Assembly: GCA_944390695.1 (NCBI GenBank)
Contig: CALXQP010000014.1
Coordinates: forward strand, 1 to 32,307
Direction of reading: 5' to 3'
From: an uncultured Clostridia bacterium
GTDB taxonomy: Bacteria > Bacillota > Clostridia > TANB77 > CAG-508
DNA length: 32,307 nt
The notes under the pieces are model-generated. The model saw nothing but the letters and a program-made list of their open reading frames with translations, was not told where the DNA came from and ran no database searches. A program made the translations under genes and the position numbers. Below, piece after piece: positions 15,194-23,234 of this stretch. The stretch's first letter is position 1. Each line of letters opens with the position of its first letter.

Positions 15194-15907
15194 TTATTTT
15201 ACTGCTGCATTTTCCTCTTGTAAAATCTCTTGTTTTTCCGCTTCTGTAATAAATTCATATTTAACCATTTTGTCCAAAACTTGAATCTGCCTTTGTTGTG
15301 CTAAATCCAAATGTTCATCAGGAGCATAAGCAGATGGAGCATTAGGAACACCTGCAAGCATACTACTTTCATTTCTAGTCATATCAATAGGTTCTTTGCC
15401 AAGATATCCTCTAGATGCTTCACCTATGCCATCATAACCAGAGCCGAAATAGCTTGTATTCAAATATAATTCTAAAATTAAATCTTTATCACAATTTTTC
15501 TCGATTTCACATGCCATAAACATCTCAGAAATTTTTCTTAAAGCCGATTTCTCTTGAGTAAAATATATATTTTTAGCTAATTGTTGTGTTATAGTACTTC
15601 CACCTTCTCTTAATTCAAAAGATTTTATATTCACCCAAACCGCTCTTGCTAAAGCAATAGGGTCAATTGCACCATGAGAATAGAATCTCCTATCTTCCAC
15701 AGCAATAACAGCATCCAAATAAAATTTAGGCATATCTTTTAATTCCACATAATCTTCATCTGCTTTTAATTCAGCAACTTTTTCAGCTACACTTATTTCA
15801 TCAAGAGCAGATTTATAAATTTTATATCCTTTATAGATAAATATTGAGCATATAAATGCCATAATTAAAAATACAACTAATATTATTCTTATTATTACTT
15901 TTTTCAT
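15194..15907 (-). CDS. Monofunctional peptidoglycan glycosyltransferase (GT51)
   Basis: 237 residues with an N-terminal signal anchor (about 4-26) followed by a single glycosyltransferase-51 domain that polymerises lipid II into glycan strands outside the membrane. Key motifs: AVIAVEDRRFYSHGAIDP (catalytic Glu), REGGSTITQQLAKN, KISEMFMACEIEK and ILELYLNTSYFGSGYDGIGEASRGYLGK. The frame ends soon after QEILQEEN, so the transpeptidase domain of class A PBPs is absent and this is an MtgA-like or truncated PBP form. The ATG follows AGGTGGTAAT. Confidence 0.92.
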   Translation of the reverse strand: MKKVIIRIILVVFLIMAFICSIFIYKGYKIYKSALDEISVAEKVAELKADEDYVELKDMPKFYLDAVIAVEDRRFYSHGAIDPIALARAVWVNIKSFELREGGSTITQQLAKNIYFTQEKSALRKISEMFMACEIEKNCDKDLILELYLNTSYFGSGYDGIGEASRGYLGKEPIDMTRNESSMLAGVPNAPSAYAPDEHLDLAQQRQIQVLDKMVKYEFITEAEKQEILQEENAAVK

Positions 15908-15953
15908 ATTACCACCTTAATTTTATTTTACAATTAATTTGTGACTATAAAGT

Positions 15954-16046
15954 GACTTTTTTCTCTCTTTATTTAATTATATTTTTGTATTCACTTTTTT
16001 CTCTTTTATTAAATTTTTTCGCATTCAATTCTTTTTTCCTCTTTAT
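15954..16046. repeat. Three imperfect pyrimidine-rich tandem units
   Basis: CTTTTTTCTCTCTTTATT, CTTTTTTCTCTTTTATT and CTTTTTTCCTCTTTATT begin at about 15956, 15994 and 16031, giving a 37-38 nt period. Other positions in each unit are only loosely conserved. They occupy the gap between the HTH gene and the GT51 gene. On the minus strand they give three purine-rich, Shine-Dalgarno-like stretches. Confidence 0.5.
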
Positions 16047-16068
16047 TTTACTATATATTCTTTGCATT

Positions 16069-16275
16069 TTACTCTCTTTTTTCATAAGCTAATATATCTC
16101 CTGGAGTACAATTTAAAACTTCACACAATTTATCTAATGTCGAAAATCTAATAGCTTTCCCTTTATTAGTTTTTAAAATTGATAAATTAGCTGATGTTAT
16201 TCCAACTTTTTCTGCAAGTTCCTGTGACGAAATTTTTCGCTTAGCCATCATTACATCTAAATTTACTATAATCAT
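16069..16275 (-). CDS. Small XRE/Cro-type transcriptional regulator (YozG-like)
   Basis: 68 residues, essentially one helix-turn-helix: VMMAKRKISSQELAEKVGIT, ANLSILKTNKGKAIRFSTL, then LCEVLNCTPGDILAYEKRE. This closely fits the short YozG-like Cro/C1 repressors often found beside DUF2975 membrane proteins. It lies 13 bp after such a gene on the same strand, which is itself overlapped with a DUF4173 gene. The three probably form one operon, and the regulator may control it. Confidence 0.9.
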   Translation of the reverse strand: MIIVNLDVMMAKRKISSQELAEKVGITSANLSILKTNKGKAIRFSTLDKLCEVLNCTPGDILAYEKRE

Positions 16276-16288
16276 CTAAAAGCCCCCT

Positions 16289-16756
16289 TTATATTGTCAA
16301 TTCATTTTCTTCCTTATAAGAAGTAGCTTGCTTCATTAATTCTGATAATATGTATAATGCAATTGAAACTCCTATAAATAAAATAGACATAAATAAAATT
16401 ACTGATAATATTAATGGTTCGATAGATCTAGCCAAAAACATTTGAAATATTAGATCTATTCCCCATAACAGACCTTCTATCAAAGATGCAATACCTGCTA
16501 GTCTCAATCTTTTTACATTTTCCATACAAAATGGATTATAATTTTTTAATGAATCAAATAATCCTATAAATTGATAAACTATAGCAAGTAAAGCAATTCC
16601 ATTTGGATATATAACATATGCTATTGCATTTAAATGTAATCCAAATAATCTTAATTGAAATGGTAAAATCACTAATAATGCAATACCTCCAAAAAAACAT
16701 GTTTGTAAAAATATTTTTAATATTTTACCTAAACCATTTTCCCCTAATATTTTCAT
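16289..16756 (-). CDS. DUF2975 membrane protein
   Basis: 155 residues from the ATG at 16756, with about four transmembrane helices. The inter-helix segment NPFCMENVKRLRLAGIASL matches the (N)PF..EN..RLR..G signature of DUF2975 (YoaS-like), a family of unknown function usually paired with a YozG-like repressor, as here. A GTG at 16762 overlaps the stop of the DUF4173 gene (ATGTGA) but is too close to the GAGGGGG site; the ATG is spaced 10 nt. Translation is probably coupled to the upstream gene. Confidence 0.85.
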   Translation of the reverse strand: MKILGENGLGKILKIFLQTCFFGGIALLVILPFQLRLFGLHLNAIAYVIYPNGIALLAIVYQFIGLFDSLKNYNPFCMENVKRLRLAGIASLIEGLLWGIDLIFQMFLARSIEPLILSVILFMSILFIGVSIALYILSELMKQATSYKEENELTI

Positions 16757-16758
16757 AA

Positions 16759-18252
16759 TCACATTTCCCCCTCATTTATATTTACATCTTTTAACATTAT
16801 TTTCGCTCTAAATCTTGATAAATTAAATTCTGGCAATGTATTTTTTTCTTCTAATGCATTTTTTTGTTTCAATAAATATTTATCAAGTAAATTTTGATAT
16901 ATCATTTTAGTGTCTGTATCTCTTTCATATAATGTATCATATTTTTCTGAATACTTAAATTCAGTTTCTTTTAATCTTATAAGCTGTTTTGTAATATCTG
17001 TAGTATTTAATTCATATATCAAATATGACAAATCGATTTTTCCTGTTTCCACATATCTGTCAATATTTCTTTTTGCAATTATATAATCAATATTTATCAA
17101 GTTTACAAAACAATACATTATTGTAATTATTACAAAATATGATTTTGCCAAATTTATTTTTGAGGTTTTAATATAAATTGCTGTTGGCACTAATAAAATT
17201 ACTTCTGTTAATAATATAAAATCTACTAATATACGTAATCTTGTATCTCCATATTGTTCTTGATATAAAGTCATTCTCCAAAATGATGATATAATAATTA
17301 TTAATGTAAATAATAACATTATAATACACATAAATTTTTTGTATTTCTTTTGTTTTTCTGTTTCTACAAGTTTTTTATTTGTTGCTTTTAATATTGTAAC
17401 AAGATTTATTAATGATACTAACATTAATTGGAAAAATCCTTGTCTTGCATATGATGAATATTTTATATTTTCTATAGTAAATAATGACTTTATTTGTACA
17501 AAACAAAATGCCAAATACAAAATATTTAATACTGTTAATGTCATATTTATTGTAAGATTTTCTTTTGGCTTCTCTTCTTTTTGTGTAACTTCAATTTTTT
17601 TATCAAATTTAGACAACATATTTATGAAAAAGCCTGATATATAGAAAAACATCAATATTATTAAAACTATTCTGATTGCTAATGATGGTATACTTAAGTT
17701 TTCTAAAATATCTTCTATTTTAGAAAAAGCTTTAGCAAATTCGCTATCTGCTGATATTAACAATACTAATACAATTAATGCAATTATTCCTGTAGAAAAT
17801 AAAGCTTTTACTAAATTTCTTCTTTCCTTTTTTTCTTGATTTTCTTTTTCTATATTCATTTTTTTCATTATTTGTCTTTTAAACTCAGAAATTACTTCTC
17901 CAAAACAATTAAATGGCTCTATAATCATTGAAAATATTTTTCTTACTATTGATTTTCCCGTATATTCTGGTATAGTTGTAGCAATTATCATTATTATATA
18001 TAAAACAGGTATAACAAATAAATTTAATAATCGAAAACTAGTATTATCAAATATAAAATATGTACTTGATAATAATATTATTGGTATTGATATAAGTAAA
18101 GGCTTTGGATTTTGAGCTTTTTCTTTTAGCAATTTAACAGTTATATATATTAATAAAACTGTAAATATAAGACCTGATATACCTATTGTTTGCCCCCAAA
18201 ATAAAATAGAATACAATATACTTAACATTAATGCCCATATAAAAATTTCCAT
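16759..18252 (-). CDS. DUF4173 family multi-pass membrane protein
   Basis: 497 residues, with about ten to twelve hydrophobic helices and a hydrophilic, charged C-terminal 90 residues (LIRLKETEFKYSEKYDTLYE). A central cytoplasmic loop IVRKIFSMIIEPFNCFGEV and SADSEFAKAFSKIEDIL are consistent with DUF4173/DUF4153-type proteins of Clostridia, function unknown. It is first gene of an operon with DUF2975 and a YozG-like regulator. AAGGAG precedes the ATG, and the collapsed repeat B hairpin (18288-18315) lies in its leader. Confidence 0.75.
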   Translation of the reverse strand: MEIFIWALMLSILYSILFWGQTIGISGLIFTVLLIYITVKLLKEKAQNPKPLLISIPIILLSSTYFIFDNTSFRLLNLFVIPVLYIIMIIATTIPEYTGKSIVRKIFSMIIEPFNCFGEVISEFKRQIMKKMNIEKENQEKKERRNLVKALFSTGIIALIVLVLLISADSEFAKAFSKIEDILENLSIPSLAIRIVLIILMFFYISGFFINMLSKFDKKIEVTQKEEKPKENLTINMTLTVLNILYLAFCFVQIKSLFTIENIKYSSYARQGFFQLMLVSLINLVTILKATNKKLVETEKQKKYKKFMCIIMLLFTLIIIISSFWRMTLYQEQYGDTRLRILVDFILLTEVILLVPTAIYIKTSKINLAKSYFVIITIMYCFVNLINIDYIIAKRNIDRYVETGKIDLSYLIYELNTTDITKQLIRLKETEFKYSEKYDTLYERDTDTKMIYQNLLDKYLLKQKNALEEKNTLPEFNLSRFRAKIMLKDVNINEGEM

Positions 18253-18287
18253 AATTTTTCTCCTTCCTTTTTTCTCTGCATAAATCT

Positions 18288-18315
18288 GGTTGGAAAAGAA
18301 TTAAATTTTTCAACC
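18288..18315. repeat. Repeat family B, collapsed 28-nt form
   Basis: GGTTGGAAAAGAATT joins directly to AAATTTTTCAACC, as if the two terminal repeats of family B had fused after loss of the interior. It folds as a hairpin. The flank TGCATAAATCT corresponds to GCACAAATCT at copy 1 and TACATAAATCT at copy 2. It sits 36 nt upstream of the DUF4173 start, as copy 1 sits upstream of ftsY. Confidence 0.65.
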
Positions 18316-18463
18316 TGCTCATTCTTTTCACACAACGCAAATCAAAATTTATATAGGCATTATATTATTGTTTTTATCATTTGTCAATACTTTTTTATCG
18401 TTTTTCGATATTTTTTTTATTTTGGCTTTAATTTATTATTAAATAGAAAATTTCATTTTCTTT

Positions 18464-18565
18464 GCCTGATTTGAATTTTCAACTACAATGGAAAAATCTC
18501 AAAGGGCTAGCGATTGTAGCTTTTTATATAATAGGAAAGTATAACTTTCCTATTATATAAAAAAA
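18464..18565. repeat. Repeat family C, copy 1 (102 bp)
   Basis: By hand alignment it matches 22709-22810 over 102 positions with no gaps and about 12 differences, half of them in one loop. Three hairpins are visible: TTTGAATTTTC with GAAAAATCTCAAA, GCTA.../TAGC around GATTG, and a perfect 17-bp stem (18524-18540 with 18544-18560). It has no reading frame. It abuts the dgkA terminator. Confidence 0.85.
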
Positions 18566-18592
18566 GCCTTTTCTACTATATTAGAAAAGGGC
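18566..18592 (-). terminator. Terminator overlapping the dgkA stop codon
   Basis: In minus-strand RNA GCCCTTTTCTA pairs with TAGAAAAGGC (one bulge) and is followed by U7. The 5' arm contains the last dgkA codons and its TAA. Confidence 0.75.
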
Positions 18593-18958
18593 TATTTCTA
18601 TTTTTGGAGCAAAAATAATCACTCCTAATATTGCTGCACCAATAGCCATTGCTAATACTGCCGCTGCTGCAATATCTTTTGCAAGTTTAGCTTTAGGATT
18701 TTGTTCAGGGCTTATCATATCTACAACAGTTTCAATTGCAGTATTAAATAATTCTGCTGAAATCACTAAAGCAATAGCTATAATGCACAAACACCATTCT
18801 ATTTTATTTAATTTTAACAAAAACCCTAATATTATTACAACTATCATTGCAATAACATGAATTTTCATATTTCTTTCTGTTCTAAATGAAGATAAAAAAC
18901 CTTCAAATGCATATCTAAAACTATTAATTATTTTTTTACATTCTTTTTTTGGATTCAT
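18581..18958 (-). CDS. dgkA: Diacylglycerol/undecaprenol kinase DgkA family
   Basis: 125 residues with three transmembrane helices. The N-terminal SFRYAFEGFLSSFRTERNMKIH, central ISAELFNTAIETVVDMI (catalytic/metal Glu residues) and LAKDIAAAAVLAMAIGA are diagnostic. In Gram-positives this family mainly phosphorylates undecaprenol to recycle the cell-wall lipid carrier, rather than diacylglycerol. The start overlaps the stop of the upstream DUF2238-like gene (ATGA), so the two are translationally coupled. Confidence 0.94.
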   Translation of the reverse strand: MNPKKECKKIINSFRYAFEGFLSSFRTERNMKIHVIAMIVVIILGFLLKLNKIEWCLCIIAIALVISAELFNTAIETVVDMISPEQNPKAKLAKDIAAAAVLAMAIGAAILGVIIFAPKIEIALF

Positions 18959-19776
18959 TTTTTCTCCTTTTTTGAAAATCTTTTAATAGGAATAAAATTT
19001 TCTGCAAATTTATATTTATCTCTATTATGAATATAAAAATATCCTAAAATAGAAAACACAACTGCACCGACAAAATTTACTATTAAATCTTTCATTGTAT
19101 CTTGTATTCCAATATCTAAATAGCCTCCAGTTATAGTAGTCTCTTCTGGCTGTCCATCTTTATTACTATATATAACAGTTTTATATATATTATCAACAAC
19201 AACTGGGTCGTTTTCTCCATTAGGTTCTAATGTCACAGTCGAAATAGTTTGAACTATTCTATCTTTTTGCATATCATATTTTAAAATTTGATCTACACCA
19301 AACTCGAAAAATTCCCACATTACACCTATAGTCATCGAAAAGCAAAAAGCTACTAATGACACAAATATAGGTGACAGATTAATATGAAATCTTTCTGAAT
19401 TATTTAATATATCAATTAGCGAAAAACCTATTGCTGCACACAAAAAGCCATTTAATGTGTGTAATATTGTATCCCAATGAGGAATATTACCATAAAAATT
19501 ATTAATTTCTCCTAATATTTCAGCCGAAAATATAAATAAGAAAATTATTATTTCTAAAACATTAGGAATATCTATATTTAAATTTTTATTTATCCAAAAA
19601 GGGATTAAAAATAATATCAATGTCAAAACACATAAAAATACACTATTAAAATCTCCTCTCAGAAAACTTGTAATCATTGTTATAATTACTAACCCTCTTA
19701 GTACCAAATACCAAACTAAACTTGACTTTTTATTATTCTTATAAAATTCTTTCATTTTTTCGACATGTTTCGACAT
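18955..19776 (-). CDS. DUF2238-like membrane protein
   Basis: 273 residues with about six transmembrane helices. Conserved-looking polar residues lie inside helices: PHWDTILHTLNGFLCAAIGF (about 100-119), GVMWEFFEFGVD (about 153-164) and IGIQDTMKDLIVNFVGA (about 222-238). The H-D-H-G, W-E-E-D and D-T-D pattern resembles YjdF/DUF2238 membrane proteins. A soluble insert of about 55 residues (TLEPNGENDPVVVD...) separates the last two helix groups. The function is unknown. It is coupled to dgkA, so a role in lipid or envelope metabolism is possible but only inferred. Confidence 0.7.
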   Translation of the reverse strand: MSKHVEKMKEFYKNNKKSSLVWYLVLRGLVIITMITSFLRGDFNSVFLCVLTLILFLIPFWINKNLNIDIPNVLEIIIFLFIFSAEILGEINNFYGNIPHWDTILHTLNGFLCAAIGFSLIDILNNSERFHINLSPIFVSLVAFCFSMTIGVMWEFFEFGVDQILKYDMQKDRIVQTISTVTLEPNGENDPVVVDNIYKTVIYSNKDGQPEETTITGGYLDIGIQDTMKDLIVNFVGAVVFSILGYFYIHNRDKYKFAENFIPIKRFSKKEKK

Positions 19777-19809
19777 ATTTTCACAATTCCTTTCTAAGTC
19801 ACAAATTCA

Positions 19810-19834
19810 GCTAGTGATTGTAGCTTTTTATATA
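19810..19834. repeat. Repeat family C fragment
   Basis: GCTAGTGATTGTAGCTTTTT followed by ATATA matches the middle of family C (GCTAGCGATTGTAGC...) in 24 of 25 positions. It lies between the DUF2238-like gene start and the ackA terminator. Confidence 0.6.
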
Positions 19835-19845
19835 CAAAAACAATA

Positions 19846-19892
19846 GTGGGCTTTTAGACATTTTATATAATTAAAATATTTTTCAAGCCCAC
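19846..19892 (-). terminator. ackA terminator
   Basis: GTGGGCTT pairs with AAGCCCAC (arms 19885-19892 and 19846-19853) across a long AT-rich loop, followed in minus-strand RNA by ATTGTTTTTG. It begins 7 nt after the ackA stop. Confidence 0.65.
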
Positions 19893-19898
19893 ATAATC

Positions 19899-21089
19899 TT
19901 ATTTCACTAATCTTTCTGTCTCTTTTGCAATCATAAGTTCTTCATTTGTTGGAATAATATAAACTTTAACTTTAGAATCAGGTGCAGAAATTTCTCTTTC
20001 CTCTCCTCTTATATTATTACTCTCTACATCTATTTTAATTCCCATAAATGCAAGTTTTTCACATACATCTTTTCTAACACTAATTTGGTTTTCTCCAATT
20101 CCACCTGTAAATATAATGTAATCAACTCCATTCATAGCAACTGCATATTTTGCAATATATGAAGCTATTTCATATTTAAATTTTTCCATAGCAATTGCAG
20201 CTTTTTCATCACCATTATTTGAAGCTGTTTCAATTTCTCTAAAATCTGGTGCCAATCCTGAAATTCCTTGAACTCCTGATTTTTTGTTCAACAAATTTTC
20301 TACTTCATCTGCTGATAAATTCTCTTTTTTCATCAAAAATGTTACTACAGATGGATCTAAATCACCTGAACGAGTAACCATTGGAATTCCTCCAAGTGGA
20401 GTTAATCCCATACTTGTGTCTATTGATTTTCCACCATCTACTGCACATATGCTTGACCCTTGTCCTAAATGACATGTTACAATTTTCATATCTTTTATAT
20501 CTTTTCCAAGTATTTCAGCCAATCTTTGTGATACATACATATGAGATGTTCCATGTGCTCCATATTTTCTTATTCCATATTTTTCATAATATTCATATGG
20601 AATAGGATAAATATATTTATCTTTTGGCATTGTTTGATGAAAAGCTGTATCAAATACAGTTACCATTGGCTTCCCTGGCATCAATTTTTGGCAAGCTTCT
20701 ATTCCATATATTGCGGCTGGATTATGTAATGGTGCTAATTCTCCTGCTGCACGAACTCCTTCTTTTACCTCTTCATCAACTACTGCTGATTCTTTAAATT
20801 TTTCTCCTCCATGAACAATTCTATGTCCTATTGCAGAAATCTCATCTAATGAGTCTATAACTTTATATTCTGTATTTACTAATTGGTCTAATGAAAAATT
20901 TACTGCTTCTTCATGTGTTTTTGCTGGATGTTTTATTTCTATTTTCTTTCCATGTGCTTTATGTGTTATAAAAGCTTCATCTTCTCCTATCCTCTCATAT
21001 TTTCCTGAAGCTAATACTTCTTCATTTTCCATATTTATTAATTGATATTTTAGTGATGAACTACCACAATTTAATACTAATATTTTCAT
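19899..21089 (-). CDS. ackA: Acetate kinase
   Basis: 396 residues, full length. It makes ATP and acetate from acetyl phosphate and ADP, the energy-yielding end of acetate fermentation. Motifs: MKILVLNCGSSSLKYQL, IGHRIVHGGEKF, VFDTAFHQTMP, YGAHGTSHMYVSQ, CHLGQGSSICAVDGGKSIDT, TRSGDLDP and IIFTGGIGENQ. pta lies just upstream on the same strand, with 160 bp carrying three repeat A copies between them. AAAGGA precedes the ATG. Confidence 0.98.
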   Translation of the reverse strand: MKILVLNCGSSSLKYQLINMENEEVLASGKYERIGEDEAFITHKAHGKKIEIKHPAKTHEEAVNFSLDQLVNTEYKVIDSLDEISAIGHRIVHGGEKFKESAVVDEEVKEGVRAAGELAPLHNPAAIYGIEACQKLMPGKPMVTVFDTAFHQTMPKDKYIYPIPYEYYEKYGIRKYGAHGTSHMYVSQRLAEILGKDIKDMKIVTCHLGQGSSICAVDGGKSIDTSMGLTPLGGIPMVTRSGDLDPSVVTFLMKKENLSADEVENLLNKKSGVQGISGLAPDFREIETASNNGDEKAAIAMEKFKYEIASYIAKYAVAMNGVDYIIFTGGIGENQISVRKDVCEKLAFMGIKIDVESNNIRGEEREISAPDSKVKVYIIPTNEELMIAKETERLVK

Positions 21090-21109
21090 TTCAATTTTCC
21101 TTTCTTGTT

Positions 21110-21239
21110 AATTTGGTGCCGGTTCTCTTTTTTCCCTTTTGTCAATTTGGTGCCGGTTCTCTTTTTTCCATTTTGCTTCTTTTCTGCTTGGCTGGCTAGT
21201 TTCGGCCATTTTGTTAATTTGGTGCCGGTTCTCTTTTTT
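21110..21239. repeat. Repeat family A, locus 5: three direct copies
   Basis: Cores at 21110, 21144 and 21216. The last two are exactly 72 nt apart with the spacer GCTTGGCTGGCTAG and GCCATTTTGTTAATTTGG, almost identical to 3324-3418; the first is 34 nt from the second. It occupies nearly the whole pta-ackA gap, ending 11 nt past the pta stop and starting 21 nt before the ackA ATG. Confidence 0.95.
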
Positions 21240-21249
21240 CCTCTTTTTT

Positions 21250-22245
21250 CTATTTTTGAGCTTGTACAGCAGTTATTGCTATGACTCCTGCAACATCTTT
21301 ACTACTACAACCTCTTGATAAGTCATTTACAGGTCTAGCAATTCCTTGGCATAATGGACCATAAGCCTCTGCCTTTACCAATCTTTGAACTAATTTATAT
21401 CCAATGTTTCCTGCACCTAAATCTGGGAATACAAGAACATTTGCATTACCTTTTAATGGACTACCAGGAGCTTTTAATTCAGCAACTTCTGGTATAATTG
21501 CTGCATCTAATTGTAATTCTCCGTCTACCAATATTTCTGGAGCTTTTTCTTTCACTAATTTTGTAGCCTCAATCACTTTTTCTGTTGAAGCTGAATGTGC
21601 ACTTCCTTTTGTTGAATATGATAACATTGCAATTCTTGCATCTTCTCCGACTAGTTGTTTAAAACTTTTGCTTGATGATATTGCAATTTCTGATAATGCC
21701 TCAGAATCAGGTTCTTCGTTTAAACCACTATCTGCAAATATAAATGTTCCATTTGAACCATATTCACAATTTGGAACTACCATTACGAAAAATGCTGATA
21801 CTAATTTAGTTCCAGGTGCTGTTTTTAGTATCTGTAATGCTGGTCTTAGTGTATCTGATGTTGAATGTATAGCTCCAGATACAAGTCCATCTGCATCTTC
21901 TGATTTTACCATCATCATTCCATAATAAACTGGATCTAAAACTAATTTTTGTGCTTGCTCTTCTGTCATTCCTTTTGCTTTTCTCAATTCATACAATAAA
22001 TTTGCATATTCAGCTGTTTTTTCTGACTTTGCTGGATCTACAATTTTCGTATCACCTATGTCAATTTTCTTTTCTTCTGTCAATTTTCTTACTGATTGCT
22101 CATTTCCTATTAATATTACTTTTGCATATCCTTCATTTTTTACTATTTCTGCTGCTTCTAGGATTCTCGCATCATTTGCTTCTGGCAATACTATTGTTTT
22201 TATTTCTTTTTTTGCTCTTTGTTTAATTTCATCTATAAATGCCAT
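21250..22245 (-). CDS. pta: Phosphate acetyltransferase
   Basis: 331 residues, single-domain type. It converts acetyl-CoA and phosphate to acetyl phosphate, feeding AckA. Family features: TIVLPEANDARILEAA near the start, DGLVSGAIHSTSDTLRPALQ (about 118-137), FIFADSGLNEEP, MLSYSTKGSA, DGELQLDAAI and VFPDLGAGNIGYKLVQR (about 273-289), then GP..QG.A.PVNDLSRG. A strong AAGGAGG site lies 6 nt before the ATG. Cotranscription with ackA is likely unless the repeats between them interrupt it. Confidence 0.97.
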   Translation of the reverse strand: MAFIDEIKQRAKKEIKTIVLPEANDARILEAAEIVKNEGYAKVILIGNEQSVRKLTEEKKIDIGDTKIVDPAKSEKTAEYANLLYELRKAKGMTEEQAQKLVLDPVYYGMMMVKSEDADGLVSGAIHSTSDTLRPALQILKTAPGTKLVSAFFVMVVPNCEYGSNGTFIFADSGLNEEPDSEALSEIAISSSKSFKQLVGEDARIAMLSYSTKGSAHSASTEKVIEATKLVKEKAPEILVDGELQLDAAIIPEVAELKAPGSPLKGNANVLVFPDLGAGNIGYKLVQRLVKAEAYGPLCQGIARPVNDLSRGCSSKDVAGVIAITAVQAQK

Positions 22246-22429
22246 TTTTTTCCTCCTTACAATTTATTTCAAGCATAATATATCATATATTTATTTTTTT
22301 TTCAATAAAATATAGCATTATTTAAGTTTCAGTATTTTTTAAAAATTTTTTCGTAGTCCAGTTAGCTGTACTATAGGTGCATTTTTTATTGCTATACTCA
22401 ATTATATTAGTTATTTAGAGGTGATTTAT

Positions 22430-22681
22430 ATGTATTTATCAGATGCTGTAAGAGAAAGAGTAAAATATTTTCTTGATTTAAAAAAGATGAAACCTTGGGA
22501 TTTACATTTAGCTACAGGTGTTCCTAAATCAACTATATCATCTTTTTTATCAGGAAAAACTGAAATAATTAAACTACCAACTCTACTTCACTTTTGTGAA
22601 GGATTTAACATTACTCTAGAAGAATTTTTCAGAGATGGAATATTTGCAGAAGTAGAAGCAGATGATGACAAAAAGGAATAG
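22430..22681 (+). CDS. XRE-family small transcriptional regulator
   Basis: 83 residues from ATG at 22430. A GTG at 22421 lies inside the AGAGGTGAT ribosome binding site, so it is not the start. A single Cro/C1 helix-turn-helix: MKPWDLHLATGVPKSTISSF, SGKTEIIKLPTLLHFCEGF, then NITLEEFFRDGIF and an acidic tail EVEADDDKKE. It is monocistronic between pta (divergent) and the cwlJ/gerQ-like pair (convergent). Its targets are unknown. Confidence 0.9.
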   Translation: MYLSDAVRERVKYFLDLKKMKPWDLHLATGVPKSTISSFLSGKTEIIKLPTLLHFCEGFNITLEEFFRDGIFAEVEADDDKKE

Positions 22682-22708
22682 AACAATAACATGCTTTAAT
22701 TTGTTCTT

Positions 22709-22810
22709 GCCAGATTTGAGTTTTCGACTATGAGGAGAAAATCTCAAAGTGCTAGCGATTGTAGCTTTTTATATAATAGGAGAGCATAACTTTCCTATTA
22801 TATAAAAAAC
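22709..22810. repeat. Repeat family C, copy 2 (102 bp)
   Basis: Ungapped match to 18464-18565. The first hairpin (TTTGAG-TTTTC with GAAAATCTCAAA) is kept while its loop has changed. The third stem has one G-U and one mismatch. It lies in the convergent gap after the XRE gene and abuts a terminator hairpin, as copy 1 does. Confidence 0.85.
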
Positions 22811-22836
22811 CTCCTATACTTTTACATGTATAGGAG
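22811..22836. terminator. Bidirectional terminator between XRE and gerQ-like genes
   Basis: CTCCTATAC (22811-22819) pairs with GTATAGGAG (22828-22836). ATTTTTAG follows on the plus strand and GTTTTTTATA on the minus strand, so it can serve both convergent genes. Confidence 0.85.
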
Positions 22837-22850
22837 ATTTTTAGTATGTT

Positions 22851-23213
22851 TTAATATCCCATAGGTGGTGGCTGTGGGTAAAATCTATTATTCATCATCG
22901 GATTATTCATAGGTCCATAAAATCCATTTGTAGAAATTGTAACAAATTTTATTGCATATATATCGCAATAAACCAAATTATCACTTTCTATTGAACGTAA
23001 CAATATGTAACTTGCTCCTACATCTTCTAGGATTCCAATTCTATCAGTCAAATTATTAGTCCCAATTAAAAACTCCACTCTCATAAGTTTGCCTATTTGT
23101 TCTCTTAAAAATGCTGGAGTATAAATATTATTTGTTAAAATCTCTGGCGAGTTTTGATTAATGTTGACATTTCTATCCTCTCTTTTGTCAGTTTTTTCAT
23201 TAACATCTGCCAT
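22851..23213 (-). CDS. GerQ-like spore coat protein
   Basis: 120 residues. A polar N-terminus rich in N, D and K (1-30) leads to a small beta-rich domain: LREQIGKLMRVEFLIGTNN, DRIGILEDVGASYILLRS and DIYAIKFVTIS. It ends in a P/M/N-rich tail (NNPMMNNRFYPQPPPMGY). The layout, disordered region plus a short domain beginning with an N-x(6-8)-GK-x-V/E-F strand, resembles GerQ, the coat protein that localises CwlJ in Bacillus. Sequence similarity seen by eye is modest. Its best support is position: 21 bp downstream of a cwlJ gene on the same strand. Confidence 0.65.
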   Translation of the reverse strand: MADVNEKTDKREDRNVNINQNSPEILTNNIYTPAFLREQIGKLMRVEFLIGTNNLTDRIGILEDVGASYILLRSIESDNLVYCDIYAIKFVTISTNGFYGPMNNPMMNNRFYPQPPPMGY

Positions 23214-23234
23214 ATAAATACCACTTTCCTTTCT

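Noticed and set aside
21110-21239. Family A copies as intrinsic terminators
   Set aside because: A single copy ends in T6 but has no stable hairpin before it, and orientation relative to neighbouring genes is mixed between loci.
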